From contig CAZORA010000001.1 in assembly GCA_964582225.1 (NCBI GenBank), positions 62,001 to 126,000 on the forward strand: a DNA stretch of 64,000 bases, given 5' to 3'. Below are positions 24,673 through 33,700 of the stretch, in pieces (positions within the stretch are counted from its first letter, which is position 1; the number at the start of each line of letters is the position of its first letter). A program made the translations under genes and the position numbers. The notes under the pieces are model-generated. The model worked only from the letters and a program-made list of their open reading frames with translations, made no database searches and was not told the DNA's origin. The DNA is from Dokdonella_A sp964582225 (GTDB lineage: Bacteria > Pseudomonadota > Gammaproteobacteria > Xanthomonadales > Rhodanobacteraceae).

Positions 24673-25023
24673 ATGAGGACGAACGAATCGAGCGGAGCCG
24701 CCACGCGGCAAGCAAGTCAACCTGCGCGCATGCGCGCAGCCATCGAGCGCGCGGTCGCCAGCGGGCCACGCTTCCTGCGCGGCGAGATCGACGCCGACCA
24801 CATGGCAAAAAGCATGGTTGCGGCCGTACAAGGTTATGTCGACGCTGAACAGGCGCTGGGTGGCGACGGTCGTCCGGATGGCCCGGCCTCGCAAAACCTC
24901 TTCAACGTGTTGCGCGAGCTGATGGGCTGCGGTTCGGGTTACCTCGCAGGCCGCTGCGACAGCGCGTGCGTCGCGCGCACGATGACCGAGATGATCCACC
25001 AGTTTCCGCCGCCGACCGCATGA
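24673..25023 (+). CDS. Hypothetical protein, 116 residues
   Basis: No family was recognised. The start is supported by AAGGAG at 24657-24662, 10 nt before the ATG at 24673; an upstream ATG at 24649 in the same frame lacks one. The protein is soluble, without a signal peptide. It has a mixed helical character (ARMRAAIERAVASGPRFLRGEIDADHMAKSMVAAVQGYVDAEQ) and a Cys-containing C-terminal third (LMGCGSGYLAGRCDSACVARTMTEMIH) with three Cys within about 17 residues, which might bind metal or form disulfides. The opposite strand also has an open frame here but no ribosome site, so it was rejected. The gene ends 15 bp from the convergent MAPEG gene. Confidence 0.6.
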   Translation: MRTNESSGAATRQASQPARMRAAIERAVASGPRFLRGEIDADHMAKSMVAAVQGYVDAEQALGGDGRPDGPASQNLFNVLRELMGCGSGYLAGRCDSACVARTMTEMIHQFPPPTA

Positions 25024-25038
25024 CGCGCGACGCGCCCC

Positions 25039-25431
25039 TCAGACGGTGAGCAGCGCGCGGCCGACGCCGAGCGCCGCCAGCGCGAATACGGCGAACCAGC
25101 ACAGCACGCCGATGGCGAACGCCGGGCCGCGACTTTTCGGATCGCGCAGGTAGGCAAACGCATACCAGGTCCGCGCGACGACCCACAGCAACCCGACGCC
25201 GCCGGCCCATCGCGCAAAACCATAGTGCGCGGCGAGCCACAGAGTCGGCAGAAACAGCACGCAGGCCTCGAGCGTGTTCATCTGCACGCGGTAGGCTCGC
25301 TCGAACAGCGGATGCCCGCTGGTCGCCGGAGCGTCGACGCGGTAGACATGGCGGCCACGACCCACCGCGAGCGCGGTGGCAAAGAGCAGCAGCATGGCGA
25401 GCAGACTCACCACCGCGGGCAGGTGCAACAT
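25039..25431 (-). CDS. MAPEG family membrane protein
   Basis: A 130-residue four-helix protein. MAPEG (membrane-associated eicosanoid/glutathione metabolism) features are RAYRVQMNTLEACVLFLPTLWLAA, where the Glu and Asn in helix 2 are conserved, and VARTWYAFAYLRDPKSRGPAFAIG. A strong ribosome site (GGAGGAAA) precedes the ATG at 25431. Bacterial members are thought to be glutathione transferases or peroxidases of the membrane, but the reaction of this one is unknown. The upstream in-frame extension (to 25722) is Arg- and Ser-rich and is rejected. Confidence 0.9.
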   Translation of the reverse strand: MLHLPAVVSLLAMLLLFATALAVGRGRHVYRVDAPATSGHPLFERAYRVQMNTLEACVLFLPTLWLAAHYGFARWAGGVGLLWVVARTWYAFAYLRDPKSRGPAFAIGVLCWFAVFALAALGVGRALLTV

Positions 25432-25749
25432 GGCGCTTTCCTCCGTTGAAAGGTCGTTGTCTCCGCGTCGCGTGCGCGCGGACGGCGTGTCGGAGTGTAG
25501 CCGAGCGTGCGGCGCGCGACGGCGAGGAAGATCGGGTAGCGCGGTTCCCCGGGACTGCGCCGAACCACGAAGGGGCGCTGAACGATGCGTCGACCAGGCC
25601 GACGTCGGCCGCCAGCCGATCGAAACGCTCCAGGTTGGCATCGGCTGCCGCCATTGCCGCTTCTCTTCACACGAGCCGCACAGACTGGCGCAGCGCGACG
25701 CGACGTTCGCGCGCCAGGTCAAGCGGGCTCTCGGGTCGGCGCCGGACCC
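25432..25749. other. Intergenic stretch without a recognised gene (318 bp)
   Basis: This lies between the MAPEG start and the EpmA stop. The minus strand contains two short coding-like pieces in different frames (ANLERFDRLAADVGLVDASF and PRYPIFLAVARRTLGYTP). They could be a frame-shifted remnant of a small protein, but no family is recognised and neither has a ribosome site. No repeat, tRNA or terminator was seen here. Confidence 0.4.
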
Positions 25750-26724
25750 TCAGGCCTCGGCGAAAGGCCAGGCGAGCACGTCGCGAATGTCCTCGCTCGG
25801 CAGCAGGCACATCAGCAGGCGCTCGATGCCGAGCGCGACGCCGGCGCAGGGCGGCAGCGCGTGCAGCACCTCGAGCAAGCGCTCGTCGAGCGGCAGCTCG
25901 CGCTGGCCGCGCTCGCGGCGGCGACGGTTGTCGCGCTCGAAGCGCGCGCGCTGCTCGCGCGGATCGTCGAGCTCGTGGTAGCCGTTGGCCAGCTCGAAGG
26001 GTCCGAGGTAGAGCTCGAAGCGCTCGGCGAGCGGCGGGTCTCCTGGCCGGATTCGTGCCAGCGCGGCCTGGCTGGCCGGAAAGTCGTACATCACGCTGAT
26101 GCGGTCGCGCGGAAATGCCGGCTGCAGGCGGTGGGTGATCAGCAGGTCGAGCCAGTCGTCGCGGCTCAGCCCGGCGGCGTCGATGCGCACTTCGGCCAGC
26201 GGCGCCTGCAGGGTTTCGAGCGGCGCGGTGAAGGGGTCAAAGCCGAGCTCGAGGCGGAACCAGTCGCGGTAGCTCCGCGCCAGGAGCGCGCCACGGCGAC
26301 CGCGCAGCGCGAGCGCGCGCTGCACCAGCTCGACCGTCTCCTCGAGCAGGCGCCGATGGTCCCAGCCCAGGCGGTACCACTCGAGCATGGTGAATTCCGG
26401 GTTGTGGCGACGCCCGGCTTCACCGTTACGGAACACCCGGCCGAGCTCGTAGCAGTCGCCGAGCCCGGAGGCGAGGAGGCGCTTCAACGGGTATTCGGCC
26501 GAGGTGCGCAGCCAGCGCTCGCGGGCGCCGGCGTCGATGTGCCCGCTGAAGGCGGTGCTGAAGCTTTCGATATTCGGCTCGGTGTTGCCCGCCGCCGACA
26601 GCAGCGGGGTCTCCACCTCGAGCACGCCGCGTTCGGCAAAGAACTCGCGCAGCATCGCGTAGAGCGTCGCGCGCAGCTGGAGTGCGGCGAGACGCGGGGC
26701 GGGAATGGATGACGTTTGAGACAT
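25750..26724 (-). CDS. epmA: EF-P lysine lysyltransferase EpmA (GenX/PoxA)
   Basis: A 324-residue class II aminoacyl-tRNA synthetase paralogue that attaches beta-lysine to elongation factor P, aiding ribosomes at polyproline stretches. It lacks the anticodon-binding domain of lysyl-tRNA synthetase and starts with the catalytic core. Motif 2-like sequences are seen: YELGRVFRNGEAGRRHNPEFTMLEWYRLG. The C-terminal motif 3 GVALGIERLLMCLLPSEDIRDVLAWPF and FELYLGPFELANGYHELDDPREQRARF are typical. The ATG at 26724 is right after no clear ribosome site, but a longer frame to 26922 has no homology. The partner EpmB and EF-P itself are not in the window. Confidence 0.95.
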   Translation of the reverse strand: MSQTSSIPAPRLAALQLRATLYAMLREFFAERGVLEVETPLLSAAGNTEPNIESFSTAFSGHIDAGARERWLRTSAEYPLKRLLASGLGDCYELGRVFRNGEAGRRHNPEFTMLEWYRLGWDHRRLLEETVELVQRALALRGRRGALLARSYRDWFRLELGFDPFTAPLETLQAPLAEVRIDAAGLSRDDWLDLLITHRLQPAFPRDRISVMYDFPASQAALARIRPGDPPLAERFELYLGPFELANGYHELDDPREQRARFERDNRRRRERGQRELPLDERLLEVLHALPPCAGVALGIERLLMCLLPSEDIRDVLAWPFAEA

Positions 26725-26950
26725 TCGCGTGGGTGGCGCGGCCCAGACGCGAATCTCGAAACCGCCCGGGCTTGTGGCGCTCGCGATCCTAGTGCGCGGG
26801 CGCTGCTCGGCGCCAGTCAGCCGCGAACACGGGCCGCGCCCGCGAACTCTACGCCGCGTCACCGCAGCCCATGACCTTTGGCCGATCGCCCCGGCTACCG
26901 CCGTGCGAGCTGCCCACAGCATGCGCTCGGCTGCGCCGTGATTCGCCTGA

Positions 26951-27018
26951 TCATTGATTGCATCTATTGCGACGATACGATCAATTCATTTCCATTAATT
27001 TCTCGCGACACCTATGCT
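26951..27018 (+). promoter_or_regulatory. Candidate peroxide-responsive promoter of ahpCF
   Basis: The box ATTGAT (26953-26958), 21 bases, then ATCAAT (26980-26985) is an inverted repeat. It is followed after 27 bases by TATGCT (27013-27018), a candidate -10; the -35 would lie near TTCCAT. Within the 21 bases, CTAT and ATAC are spaced by 7, a pattern reminiscent of OxyR sites. The same layout is found before the catalase gene at 42511-42578. Confidence 0.65.
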
Positions 27019-27056
27019 GGGCTTCGAAACTTTCCGCCCAACGAGGAGCCAACCCG

Positions 27057-27620
27057 ATGTCCCTGATCAACTCCCAGGTCCAGCCCTTCAAGACCCAAGC
27101 CTTCCACAACGGCAAGTTCGAGGAAGTGACCGAGCAGAGCCTGAAGGGCAAGTGGTCGGTCATCATCTTCATGCCCGCCGCCTTCACCTTCAACTGTCCG
27201 ACCGAGGTCGAGGACGCGGCCGAGCACTACGCCGAGTTCCAGAAGGCCGGTGCCGAAGTCTACGTGGTGACGACCGACACCCACTTCTCGCACAAGGTCT
27301 GGCACGAGACCTCGCCGGCCGTGGGCAAGGCCAGGTTCTACCTGGTCGGCGACCCGACCCACCGGCTGACCCACGCCTTCGACGTGCACATCGAGGAAGA
27401 AGGCCTCGCCCTGCGCGGCACCTTCATCGTCAACCCGGAAGGCGTGATCAAGACCATGGAAGTGCACGACAACGCGATCGCCCGCGACGTCACCGAGACC
27501 CTGCGCAAGCTCAAGGCCGCGCAGTACGTCGCCGCCCACCCGAACGAGGTGTGCCCGGCGAAGTGGAAGGAAGGCGCCAAGACCATCGCGCCGTCGCTGG
27601 ACCTGGTCGGCAAGATCTGA
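27057..27620 (+). CDS. ahpC: Alkyl hydroperoxide reductase AhpC (2-Cys peroxiredoxin)
   Basis: A 187-residue peroxiredoxin that reduces hydrogen peroxide and organic hydroperoxides, with AhpF as its reductant. The peroxidatic Cys47 is in AFTFNCPTE, and the resolving Cys166 is in HPNEVCPAKW. The start at 27057 has GAGGAG 8 nt upstream. The sequence MSLINSQVQPFKTQAFHNGKF is the usual AhpC opening. It is the first gene of an ahpC-ahpF operon (70-bp gap), behind the shared peroxide-type promoter described above. Confidence 0.96.
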   Translation: MSLINSQVQPFKTQAFHNGKFEEVTEQSLKGKWSVIIFMPAAFTFNCPTEVEDAAEHYAEFQKAGAEVYVVTTDTHFSHKVWHETSPAVGKARFYLVGDPTHRLTHAFDVHIEEEGLALRGTFIVNPEGVIKTMEVHDNAIARDVTETLRKLKAAQYVAAHPNEVCPAKWKEGAKTIAPSLDLVGKI

Positions 27621-27690
27621 GCCCGCGAACGTGCCGCCCGCCGCATCCGGCAGCGGGCGTCATCCCGAGGTACCGGACTGGAGAAGCCCC

Positions 27691-29268
27691 GTGCTCGATG
27701 AAGCCCTGAAGTCCCAGCTCAAGACCTATCTCGAACGCCTGCAGCAGCCGATCCGGCTGCTGGCGACGCTGGACGACAGCGAAGTCGGGCGCGACATGCA
27801 CGCCCTGCTGGCCGACATTGCCGCGCAGTCGGACCGGGTCAGCGTGGTCGAGGTCGACGATCCGGAAGTGCGCCGCCCCTCGTTCGCGATCGGCCGCGAG
27901 GACGGCAGCGTGGCGCTGCGCTTCGCCGGGCTTCCGCTCGGCCACGAGTTCACATCGCTGGTGCTGGCGCTGCTGCAGGTCGGTGGTCATCCCTCGCGCG
28001 AGGACGAGGAGCTGCAACAGCGAGTGCGCGAGCTCGACGGCGAATACCGCTTCGAGACCTTCTTCTCGCAGTCCTGCCAGAGCTGCCCGGACGTGGTGCA
28101 GGCGCTGAACCTGATGGCGGTGCTGAACCCGCGCGTGCGGCACGTCGCGATCGACGGCGCGGCCTTCCAGGCCGAAGCCGAGGCGCGCGAAGTGATGGCC
28201 GTGCCGAGCGTATTCCTGAACGGCGAATTCTTCGACAGCGGGCGCATGACGCTGACCGAGATCGTGGCCCGGCTGGATCACGGCGCGGCGGCGCGCGAAG
28301 CTCGCAAGCTCGAAGCAAAGCCGGTCTTCGACGTGCTGGTGGTGGGCGGCGGCCCGGCCGGTGCGGCGGCGGCGATCTACGCCGCGCGCAAGGGCATCAG
28401 CACCGGCCTGCTCGCCGAACGCTTCGGCGGCCAGGTGCTGGACACGCTCGCAATCGAGAACTTCGCTTCGGTGCCGCACACCGAAGGCCCGCAGTTTGCC
28501 GCCGCTCTCGAGCGCCACGTGCGCGAGTACGAGGTCGACCTGATGAACCTGCAGCGGGCCGAAGCCCTGAGCGCGGGCGAGGACGGGATCGAGATTCGGC
28601 TCGCCGGCGGCGCCACTCTGCGCTCGAAGACGGTGGTGCTCGCCACCGGCGCGCGCTGGCGTCATCTGGGCGTACCCGGCGAAGATGAATACCGCAACAA
28701 GGGCGTGGCCTACTGCCCGCACTGCGACGGCCCGCTGTTCAAGGGCAAGCGGGTGGCGGTGATCGGCGGCGGCAATTCCGGCGTCGAAGCGGCCATCGAT
28801 CTCGCCGGCATCGTCGGCCACGTCACCCTGATCGAGTTCGACGCCAGGCTGCGCGCCGACGAGGTGCTGCAGCGCAAGCTGCGCAGCCTGCCCAACGTCA
28901 CCATCATCGTCGGCGCCCGGACCACCGAGATCCAGGGCGACGGACAGCGCGTCAGCGGCCTCGTCTACCGCGATCGCGGCAGCGGCGACGAGCACGCGGT
29001 AGCGCTCGACGGAGTGTTCATCCAGATCGGCCTGCTGCCCAACACCGAGTGGCTGCAGGGCAGCCTCGCGCTCAACGGTCGCGGCGAAATCGAGGTCAAC
29101 GAGCGCGGCGAGACTTCCCTCCCCGGCGTGTTCGCGGCCGGCGACTGCAGCACCGTGCCCTACAAGCAGATCGTGGTCGCCATGGGCCAGGGTTCGACCG
29201 CCGCGCTCAGCGCCTTCGACCACCTGATTCGCACTTCGGCACCCGCCGCGACGGCCAAGGTCGCCTGA
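27691..29268 (+). CDS. ahpF: Alkyl hydroperoxide reductase subunit F
   Basis: A 525-residue flavoprotein that uses NADH to re-reduce AhpC. The N-terminal part (about 1-200) has two thioredoxin folds, with an active CXXC (SQSCQSCPDV) in the second. The rest is a thioredoxin-reductase-like FAD/NAD(P)H module: VLVVGGGPAGAAAA, the redox CPHC in VAYCPHCDGPLFKGK, VIGGGNSGVEAA, and the FAD tail GVFAAGDCSTVPYKQIVVAMGQGSTAALSAFDHL. The GTG at 27691 is chosen because LDEALKSQLKTYLERL matches the AhpF N-terminus and TGGAGAAG precedes it. A GC hairpin (27635-27659, arms CGCCCGC/GCGGGCG) lies between ahpC and ahpF and could lower ahpF expression or stabilise ahpC mRNA. Confidence 0.95.
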   Translation: MLDEALKSQLKTYLERLQQPIRLLATLDDSEVGRDMHALLADIAAQSDRVSVVEVDDPEVRRPSFAIGREDGSVALRFAGLPLGHEFTSLVLALLQVGGHPSREDEELQQRVRELDGEYRFETFFSQSCQSCPDVVQALNLMAVLNPRVRHVAIDGAAFQAEAEAREVMAVPSVFLNGEFFDSGRMTLTEIVARLDHGAAAREARKLEAKPVFDVLVVGGGPAGAAAAIYAARKGISTGLLAERFGGQVLDTLAIENFASVPHTEGPQFAAALERHVREYEVDLMNLQRAEALSAGEDGIEIRLAGGATLRSKTVVLATGARWRHLGVPGEDEYRNKGVAYCPHCDGPLFKGKRVAVIGGGNSGVEAAIDLAGIVGHVTLIEFDARLRADEVLQRKLRSLPNVTIIVGARTTEIQGDGQRVSGLVYRDRGSGDEHAVALDGVFIQIGLLPNTEWLQGSLALNGRGEIEVNERGETSLPGVFAAGDCSTVPYKQIVVAMGQGSTAALSAFDHLIRTSAPAATAKVA

Positions 29269-29314
29269 TTCGCTCACCCATCCACGCGCCTACCCCCTCC
29301 GGGCGCGATGGGTC

Positions 29315-29356
29315 GAAGGAACCGACGTTTCCCCTGCGTCGGTTCCTTCTTTTTTT
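29315..29356 (+). terminator. Rho-independent terminator after ahpF
   Basis: Perfect 13-bp stem (GAAGGAACCGACG at 29315-29327 with CGTCGGTTCCTTC at 29337-29349), a 9-base loop, and a run of seven T. It is 46 bp past the ahpF stop and ends the ahpCF transcript. Confidence 0.95.
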
Positions 29357-29526
29357 CCGCTTCGCGAAACCGCGAGCAGGTCCACCGCCAGCAAGGCGCC
29401 GCAGCGCTTTTCGCGCCGGATCGCACCCGCCTTCGGGTCGCAGCAGATCGCTGCTGGCGGGCGCGCGTCGTCGACGGCCGCGCGCGCTCACGCGCACTCC
29501 CCGAAGCGCAGCGGTCAACGCGGGGA

Positions 29527-29562
29527 TTGTGGTCATATAGTGTGGTGGTCTAGTATTACACA
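29527..29562 (+). promoter_or_regulatory. Candidate promoter and operator of the RND efflux operon
   Basis: An AT-rich island in otherwise GC-rich DNA. TTGTGG (29527-29532) and TAGTAT (29551-29556), 18 bases apart, could serve as -35 and -10. TGTG...CACA (29541-29562) is an imperfect inverted repeat (6 of 11 pairs) that overlaps the -10 and could bind a repressor. No regulator gene is adjacent. The 229 bp between the terminator and the adaptor otherwise show nothing recognisable. Confidence 0.35.
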
Positions 29563-29585
29563 TAATCTCAGATCGAGTCTTCGCC

Positions 29586-30779
29586 ATGGTCCTTCCAGCC
29601 GCATCGAATTCGCGTCGCTCCCGCTCGCTGCCGGCGGGCATCGGCCTGCTTGCCGCGCTGCTGCTGATCGGTGGATGCACGGATTCCGGAGCCGGAAAGC
29701 TCGAGGATGCGGCGGCGAGCGTGCTGCCGGTGGAGGTCGCGACGGCCGCGCGGGAGCCGATCGTCGCCAGCTATTCGGCCACCGCCACGCTGGAAGCGGT
29801 CGGCGACGCCAAGGTGGTCGCCAAGGCCAGCGGCATCGTCCTCAAGCTGCTGGTGGAGGAAGGCGCGCAGGTGAAGCGGGGCGACCTGCTCGCGCTGCTC
29901 GACGACGACGCCGCGCGCAACCGGCTGGCGCAGGCCGAAGCCAGCCTGAAGAAGGCCGAAGCGGCCTTCGAGAAGGCCGATCGCGGCTACGCCCTCAGGA
30001 TCGTTGCGCGCACCCAGTACGACACCGACAAATACGATCTCGCGACGCAGAAGGCGGTGGTCGAGGGCGCGCGCCTGGAGCTTTCCTGGACGCACATCAC
30101 GGCGCCGATCTCCGGCGTGGTGGCGCGGCGCGAAATCAAGCTCGGCAACCTGGTGCAGGCCAACCAGGAGCTGTTCGAAATCGTCGACCTGGAGCCACTG
30201 CAGGCGGTGCTCAACGTGCCCGAGCACGAGCTGCATACGCTGAAGCCCGGCCAGGACGTGCACCTGCGCGTGGATGCCCTGCCCGGCCGACGCTTCGAGG
30301 GCCAGGTGGCGCGCATCGCGCCGGTGGTGGACGCCGCGAGCGGCACTTTCCGCGCCACCTGCGAGTTCCGCAACGGCGGCGGCGAGCTCAAGCCGGGCAT
30401 GTTCGGCCGTATCGAAGTAGCCTACGACGAGCGCGAGTCGGCGCTGGTGGTGCCGCGCCAGGCCCTGATCGAAGAGGACGGCGAAACCCACGTGTTCGTG
30501 GTCGAGCCGGCTCCGACTGCGCCGCTTGCCGCGCCGCGCGGCAGGCCGGGCGAGGCGGTCGCGGCCAGCCTCGAGCCGGCCAGGCCCGGCCTGGTGGCCC
30601 GGCGCCGCGCAGTGAGCACGGGCTACTCCGACGGCGACCGGGTCGAAGTGCGCGAAGGTCTCACTGACGGCGAGCGCGTGATCACCGTCGGCCGCAACGC
30701 GGTGCGCGACGGCACCGCGGTGCAGCCGATCGAGCCCGCGCCGACCCTCGGCACGATCACCCCGGACGGCGCCGAATGA
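29586..30779 (+). CDS. RND efflux periplasmic adaptor lipoprotein
   Basis: A 397-residue membrane-fusion protein with a lipoprotein signal (lipobox LIGGC, Cys31). Features in order: beta-barrel/lipoyl halves (GDAKVVAKASGIVLKLLVEEGAQVKRGDLLALLDD), a short coiled-coil hairpin (about 105-165), the second lipoyl half LELSWTHITAPISGVVARREIKLGNLV, and barrel domains (LNVPEHELHTLKPGQDVHLRVDA). The pre-C-terminal region contains an unusual Pro/Ala-rich insert (EPAPTAPLAAPRGRPGEAVAASLEPARPGLVARR). It begins an operon with two RND pumps; its stop overlaps the first pump start by 4 bp. No outer-membrane channel gene follows, so the system must use one encoded elsewhere. Confidence 0.9.
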   Translation: MVLPAASNSRRSRSLPAGIGLLAALLLIGGCTDSGAGKLEDAAASVLPVEVATAAREPIVASYSATATLEAVGDAKVVAKASGIVLKLLVEEGAQVKRGDLLALLDDDAARNRLAQAEASLKKAEAAFEKADRGYALRIVARTQYDTDKYDLATQKAVVEGARLELSWTHITAPISGVVARREIKLGNLVQANQELFEIVDLEPLQAVLNVPEHELHTLKPGQDVHLRVDALPGRRFEGQVARIAPVVDAASGTFRATCEFRNGGGELKPGMFGRIEVAYDERESALVVPRQALIEEDGETHVFVVEPAPTAPLAAPRGRPGEAVAASLEPARPGLVARRRAVSTGYSDGDRVEVREGLTDGERVITVGRNAVRDGTAVQPIEPAPTLGTITPDGAE

Positions 30780-33700
30780 ACCTCCCCGAGTTCGCCACCC
30801 GCCGTCGCGTCAGCGTCGGCATGCTGACGCTGACCCTGGTGCTGTTCGGCCTGATCGGCCTGGCCGGGCTGAAGGTGAACCTGCTGCCCGAGCTGTCCTA
30901 CCCGACGCTCACCGTGCGCACGGATTTCGAGGGTGCGGCGCCGCTGGAAATCGAAAACCTCGTCAGCCAGCCGGTCGAGGAGGCGGTGGGCGTGGTCAAG
31001 AACCTGCGCAAGCTGCATTCGGTATCGCGCAGCGGCCAGTCCGACGTGGTGCTGGAGTTCGTCTGGGGTACCGACATGGACCTGGCGAGCCTCGAGGTGC
31101 GCGACAAGCTCGACGCCCTGCAGCTGCCGCTGGAAGCGAAGAAGCCCCTGCTGCTGCGCTTCAACCCGTCCACCGATCCGATCCTGCGCCTCGGGCTCAG
31201 TGCCGGCGGCGAGGGTCCGGAAAGCGAGCAGAGCCTGAAGCAGCTGCGCCGCTACGCCGATGAGGATCTGCGCAAGCGCCTGGAGCCGGTGGCCGGCGTC
31301 GCCGCGGTGAAGGTGGGCGGCGGCCTGGAGGACGAGATCGAGGTGGCGATCGACCAGCAGCGGCTGGCGCGGCTCGGCATCGACGTCAACGAGGTCATCA
31401 CGCGGCTGCGCAGCGAGAACGTCAACGCCTCCGGCGGGCGCATCGAGGAGGGCAGCCAGCGCTTCCTGGTGCGCACCCTGAATCAGTTCCATTCCCTCGA
31501 CGAGATGCGTGAGCTCCTGATCCGGATCGACGCAGGCGTCCCGGTCCGCCTGCGCGACGTGGCCGAGATCAGCCAGGGGCACAAGGAGCGCGAAGGCATC
31601 GTGCGTATCGACGGCCGCGAGGCGGTGGAGCTTGCCGTGTACAAGGAAGGCGACGCCAATACCGTGAGCGTTGCCGAGGCGGTCAAGGCGGAGCTCGCGC
31701 GGCAGCGGGACCGTCTGCCCGCCGGCGCCGCGCTCGCCACCATCGAGGACCAGTCGGTGTTCATCGGCCACGCGCTGCGCGAGGTGAAGATCGACGCCCT
31801 GCTCGGCGGCCTGCTCGCCATCCTCGTCATTTTTTTCTTCCTCGGCGACGCCTGGAGCACCTTCATCATCTCGCTGTCGCTGCCGGTGTCGCTGATCGCC
31901 ACCTTTTTCTTCATGGACCAGCTGCAGCTGTCACTCAACGTGATGTCGCTCGGCGGCCTCGCACTGGCGACCGGCATGGTGGTGGACGATTCGATCGTGG
32001 TGCTGGAGAACATCGCGCGCCTGCGCGAGAAGGGCGCCTCGATCCTCGACGCCGCGGTGCGCGGCACCGCCGAGGTCGGCATGGCGGTGACCGCCTCGAC
32101 CCTGACCACGGTGGCGGTGTTCTTCCCGCTGGTCTTCGTGCAGGGTATCGCCGGCCAGCTGTTCCGCGACCAGGCGCTCACCATCAGCTTCGCCATGCTG
32201 GTGTCGCTGCTGGTCGCGATGACCCTGATTCCGATGCTGGCCTCGCTCAAGGGGCGCTCGCCGCTGGCCTTCCGCGACGAAGCACCGGCGCCGGCGCGGC
32301 CGCTGCCGCGAAACCGCGCGCTGCGCGCGCTTGCACGCGCTGCGCGGGTCCTGAGCGAGGGTCTGCTGCAGATCCTGCCGCGCGCGCTGGCCTGGCTGAC
32401 GGCGCTGCTGGAGCGCAGCGCCGGTCGCGCGCTCGGCCGCGCGCTGCGCTTCGTCGGCCGCGGCGTCACCGCTCCATACGAGCGCGCGGCCGCTTTCTAC
32501 CACCGCGCGCTGCCCGCTGCCCTCGACCGTCCCTGGCGCGTGCTCGGCTTCGCCGCCGCGGCGCTGGCCGGCGCGCTGGCGCTGCTGCCGACGCTCGGCC
32601 TCGATCTCATCCCGCAGCTCGCGCAGGGTCGCTTCGACATGACGGTGACGTTGCCGCCCGGCACGCCGCTGACCGACACCGACCGGCTGGTCGCGGAGAT
32701 TTCCGCCCGCCACGCCGGCGATCCGGGCGTCGCGTCGATCTACGGCGTGGCCGGCAGCGGCACGCGCCTGGATGCGAACCCGACCGAGTCGGGCGAGAAC
32801 ATCGCGCGGCTCTCGATCGCGCTCGAGAACGGCGGCAGCCGCGCCGTCGAGGCGGCCGAAGTCGAGCGCCTGCGAACCTCGCTCCGGCGCGCCGACGCCA
32901 GCGTCAAGTTTGCGCGGCCGGCCCTGTTCAGCTTCTCCGCGCCGCTCGAGATCGAGATCCGCGGCTACGACATCGAGGCGCTGACCCAGGCCGGTCAGCG
33001 CCTGGCCGCACGCATGAAGACCTCCGACCGCTTTGCCGACGTCAGGTCCACGGTCGAGGGCGGCTACCCCGAAGTCCAGGTGCGCTTCGATCAGGAGCGC
33101 GCCGCCGCGCTCGGCTTGAACACGCGCGACATCGCCGACCGGCTGGTGCGCAAGGTGAAGGGCGAAGTCGCTACCCGCTATGAGTTTCGCGACCGCAAGA
33201 TCGACGTGCTGGTGCGCGCCCGCGCGAGCGATCGCGGCAGCGTCGAGGACCTGCGCAATCTCGTCGTCGGCAACGCGACGGCGCAGCCGCCCGCCGCGGC
33301 CGCGGCCGGCGACGTGCCGATCCGCCTCGGCGCGGTTGCCGACGTGATCGCCGGCGAAGGCCCGAGCGAGATCCACCGCGTCAGCCAGGAGCGGGTGGCG
33401 ATCGTCTCCTCCAACCTGCGCTACGGCGACCTGGCCAGCGCGGTGGCGGAGGTGGAAGGCCTGGTGGCCGCCAATCCGCTGGCCGCCGGGGTCAAGGTGG
33501 AGGTCGGCGGGCAGGGCGAGGAGCTCGCCGAATCGATCCGTTCGCTGCTGTTTGCACTCGGCCTGGCGATCTTCCTCGTCTACCTGGTGATGGCCTCGCA
33601 GTTCGAGTCGCTGCTGCACCCCTTCGTCATCATGTTCTCGATCCCGCTGGCGGCGGTCGGCGCGGTGCTGGCGCTGAAGCTTTCGGGCTCGGCGATCTCG

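Noticed and set aside
24655..24999. Minus-strand ORF opposite the 116-residue hypothetical gene
   Set aside because: No ribosome site, whereas the plus frame has AAGGAG at proper spacing.
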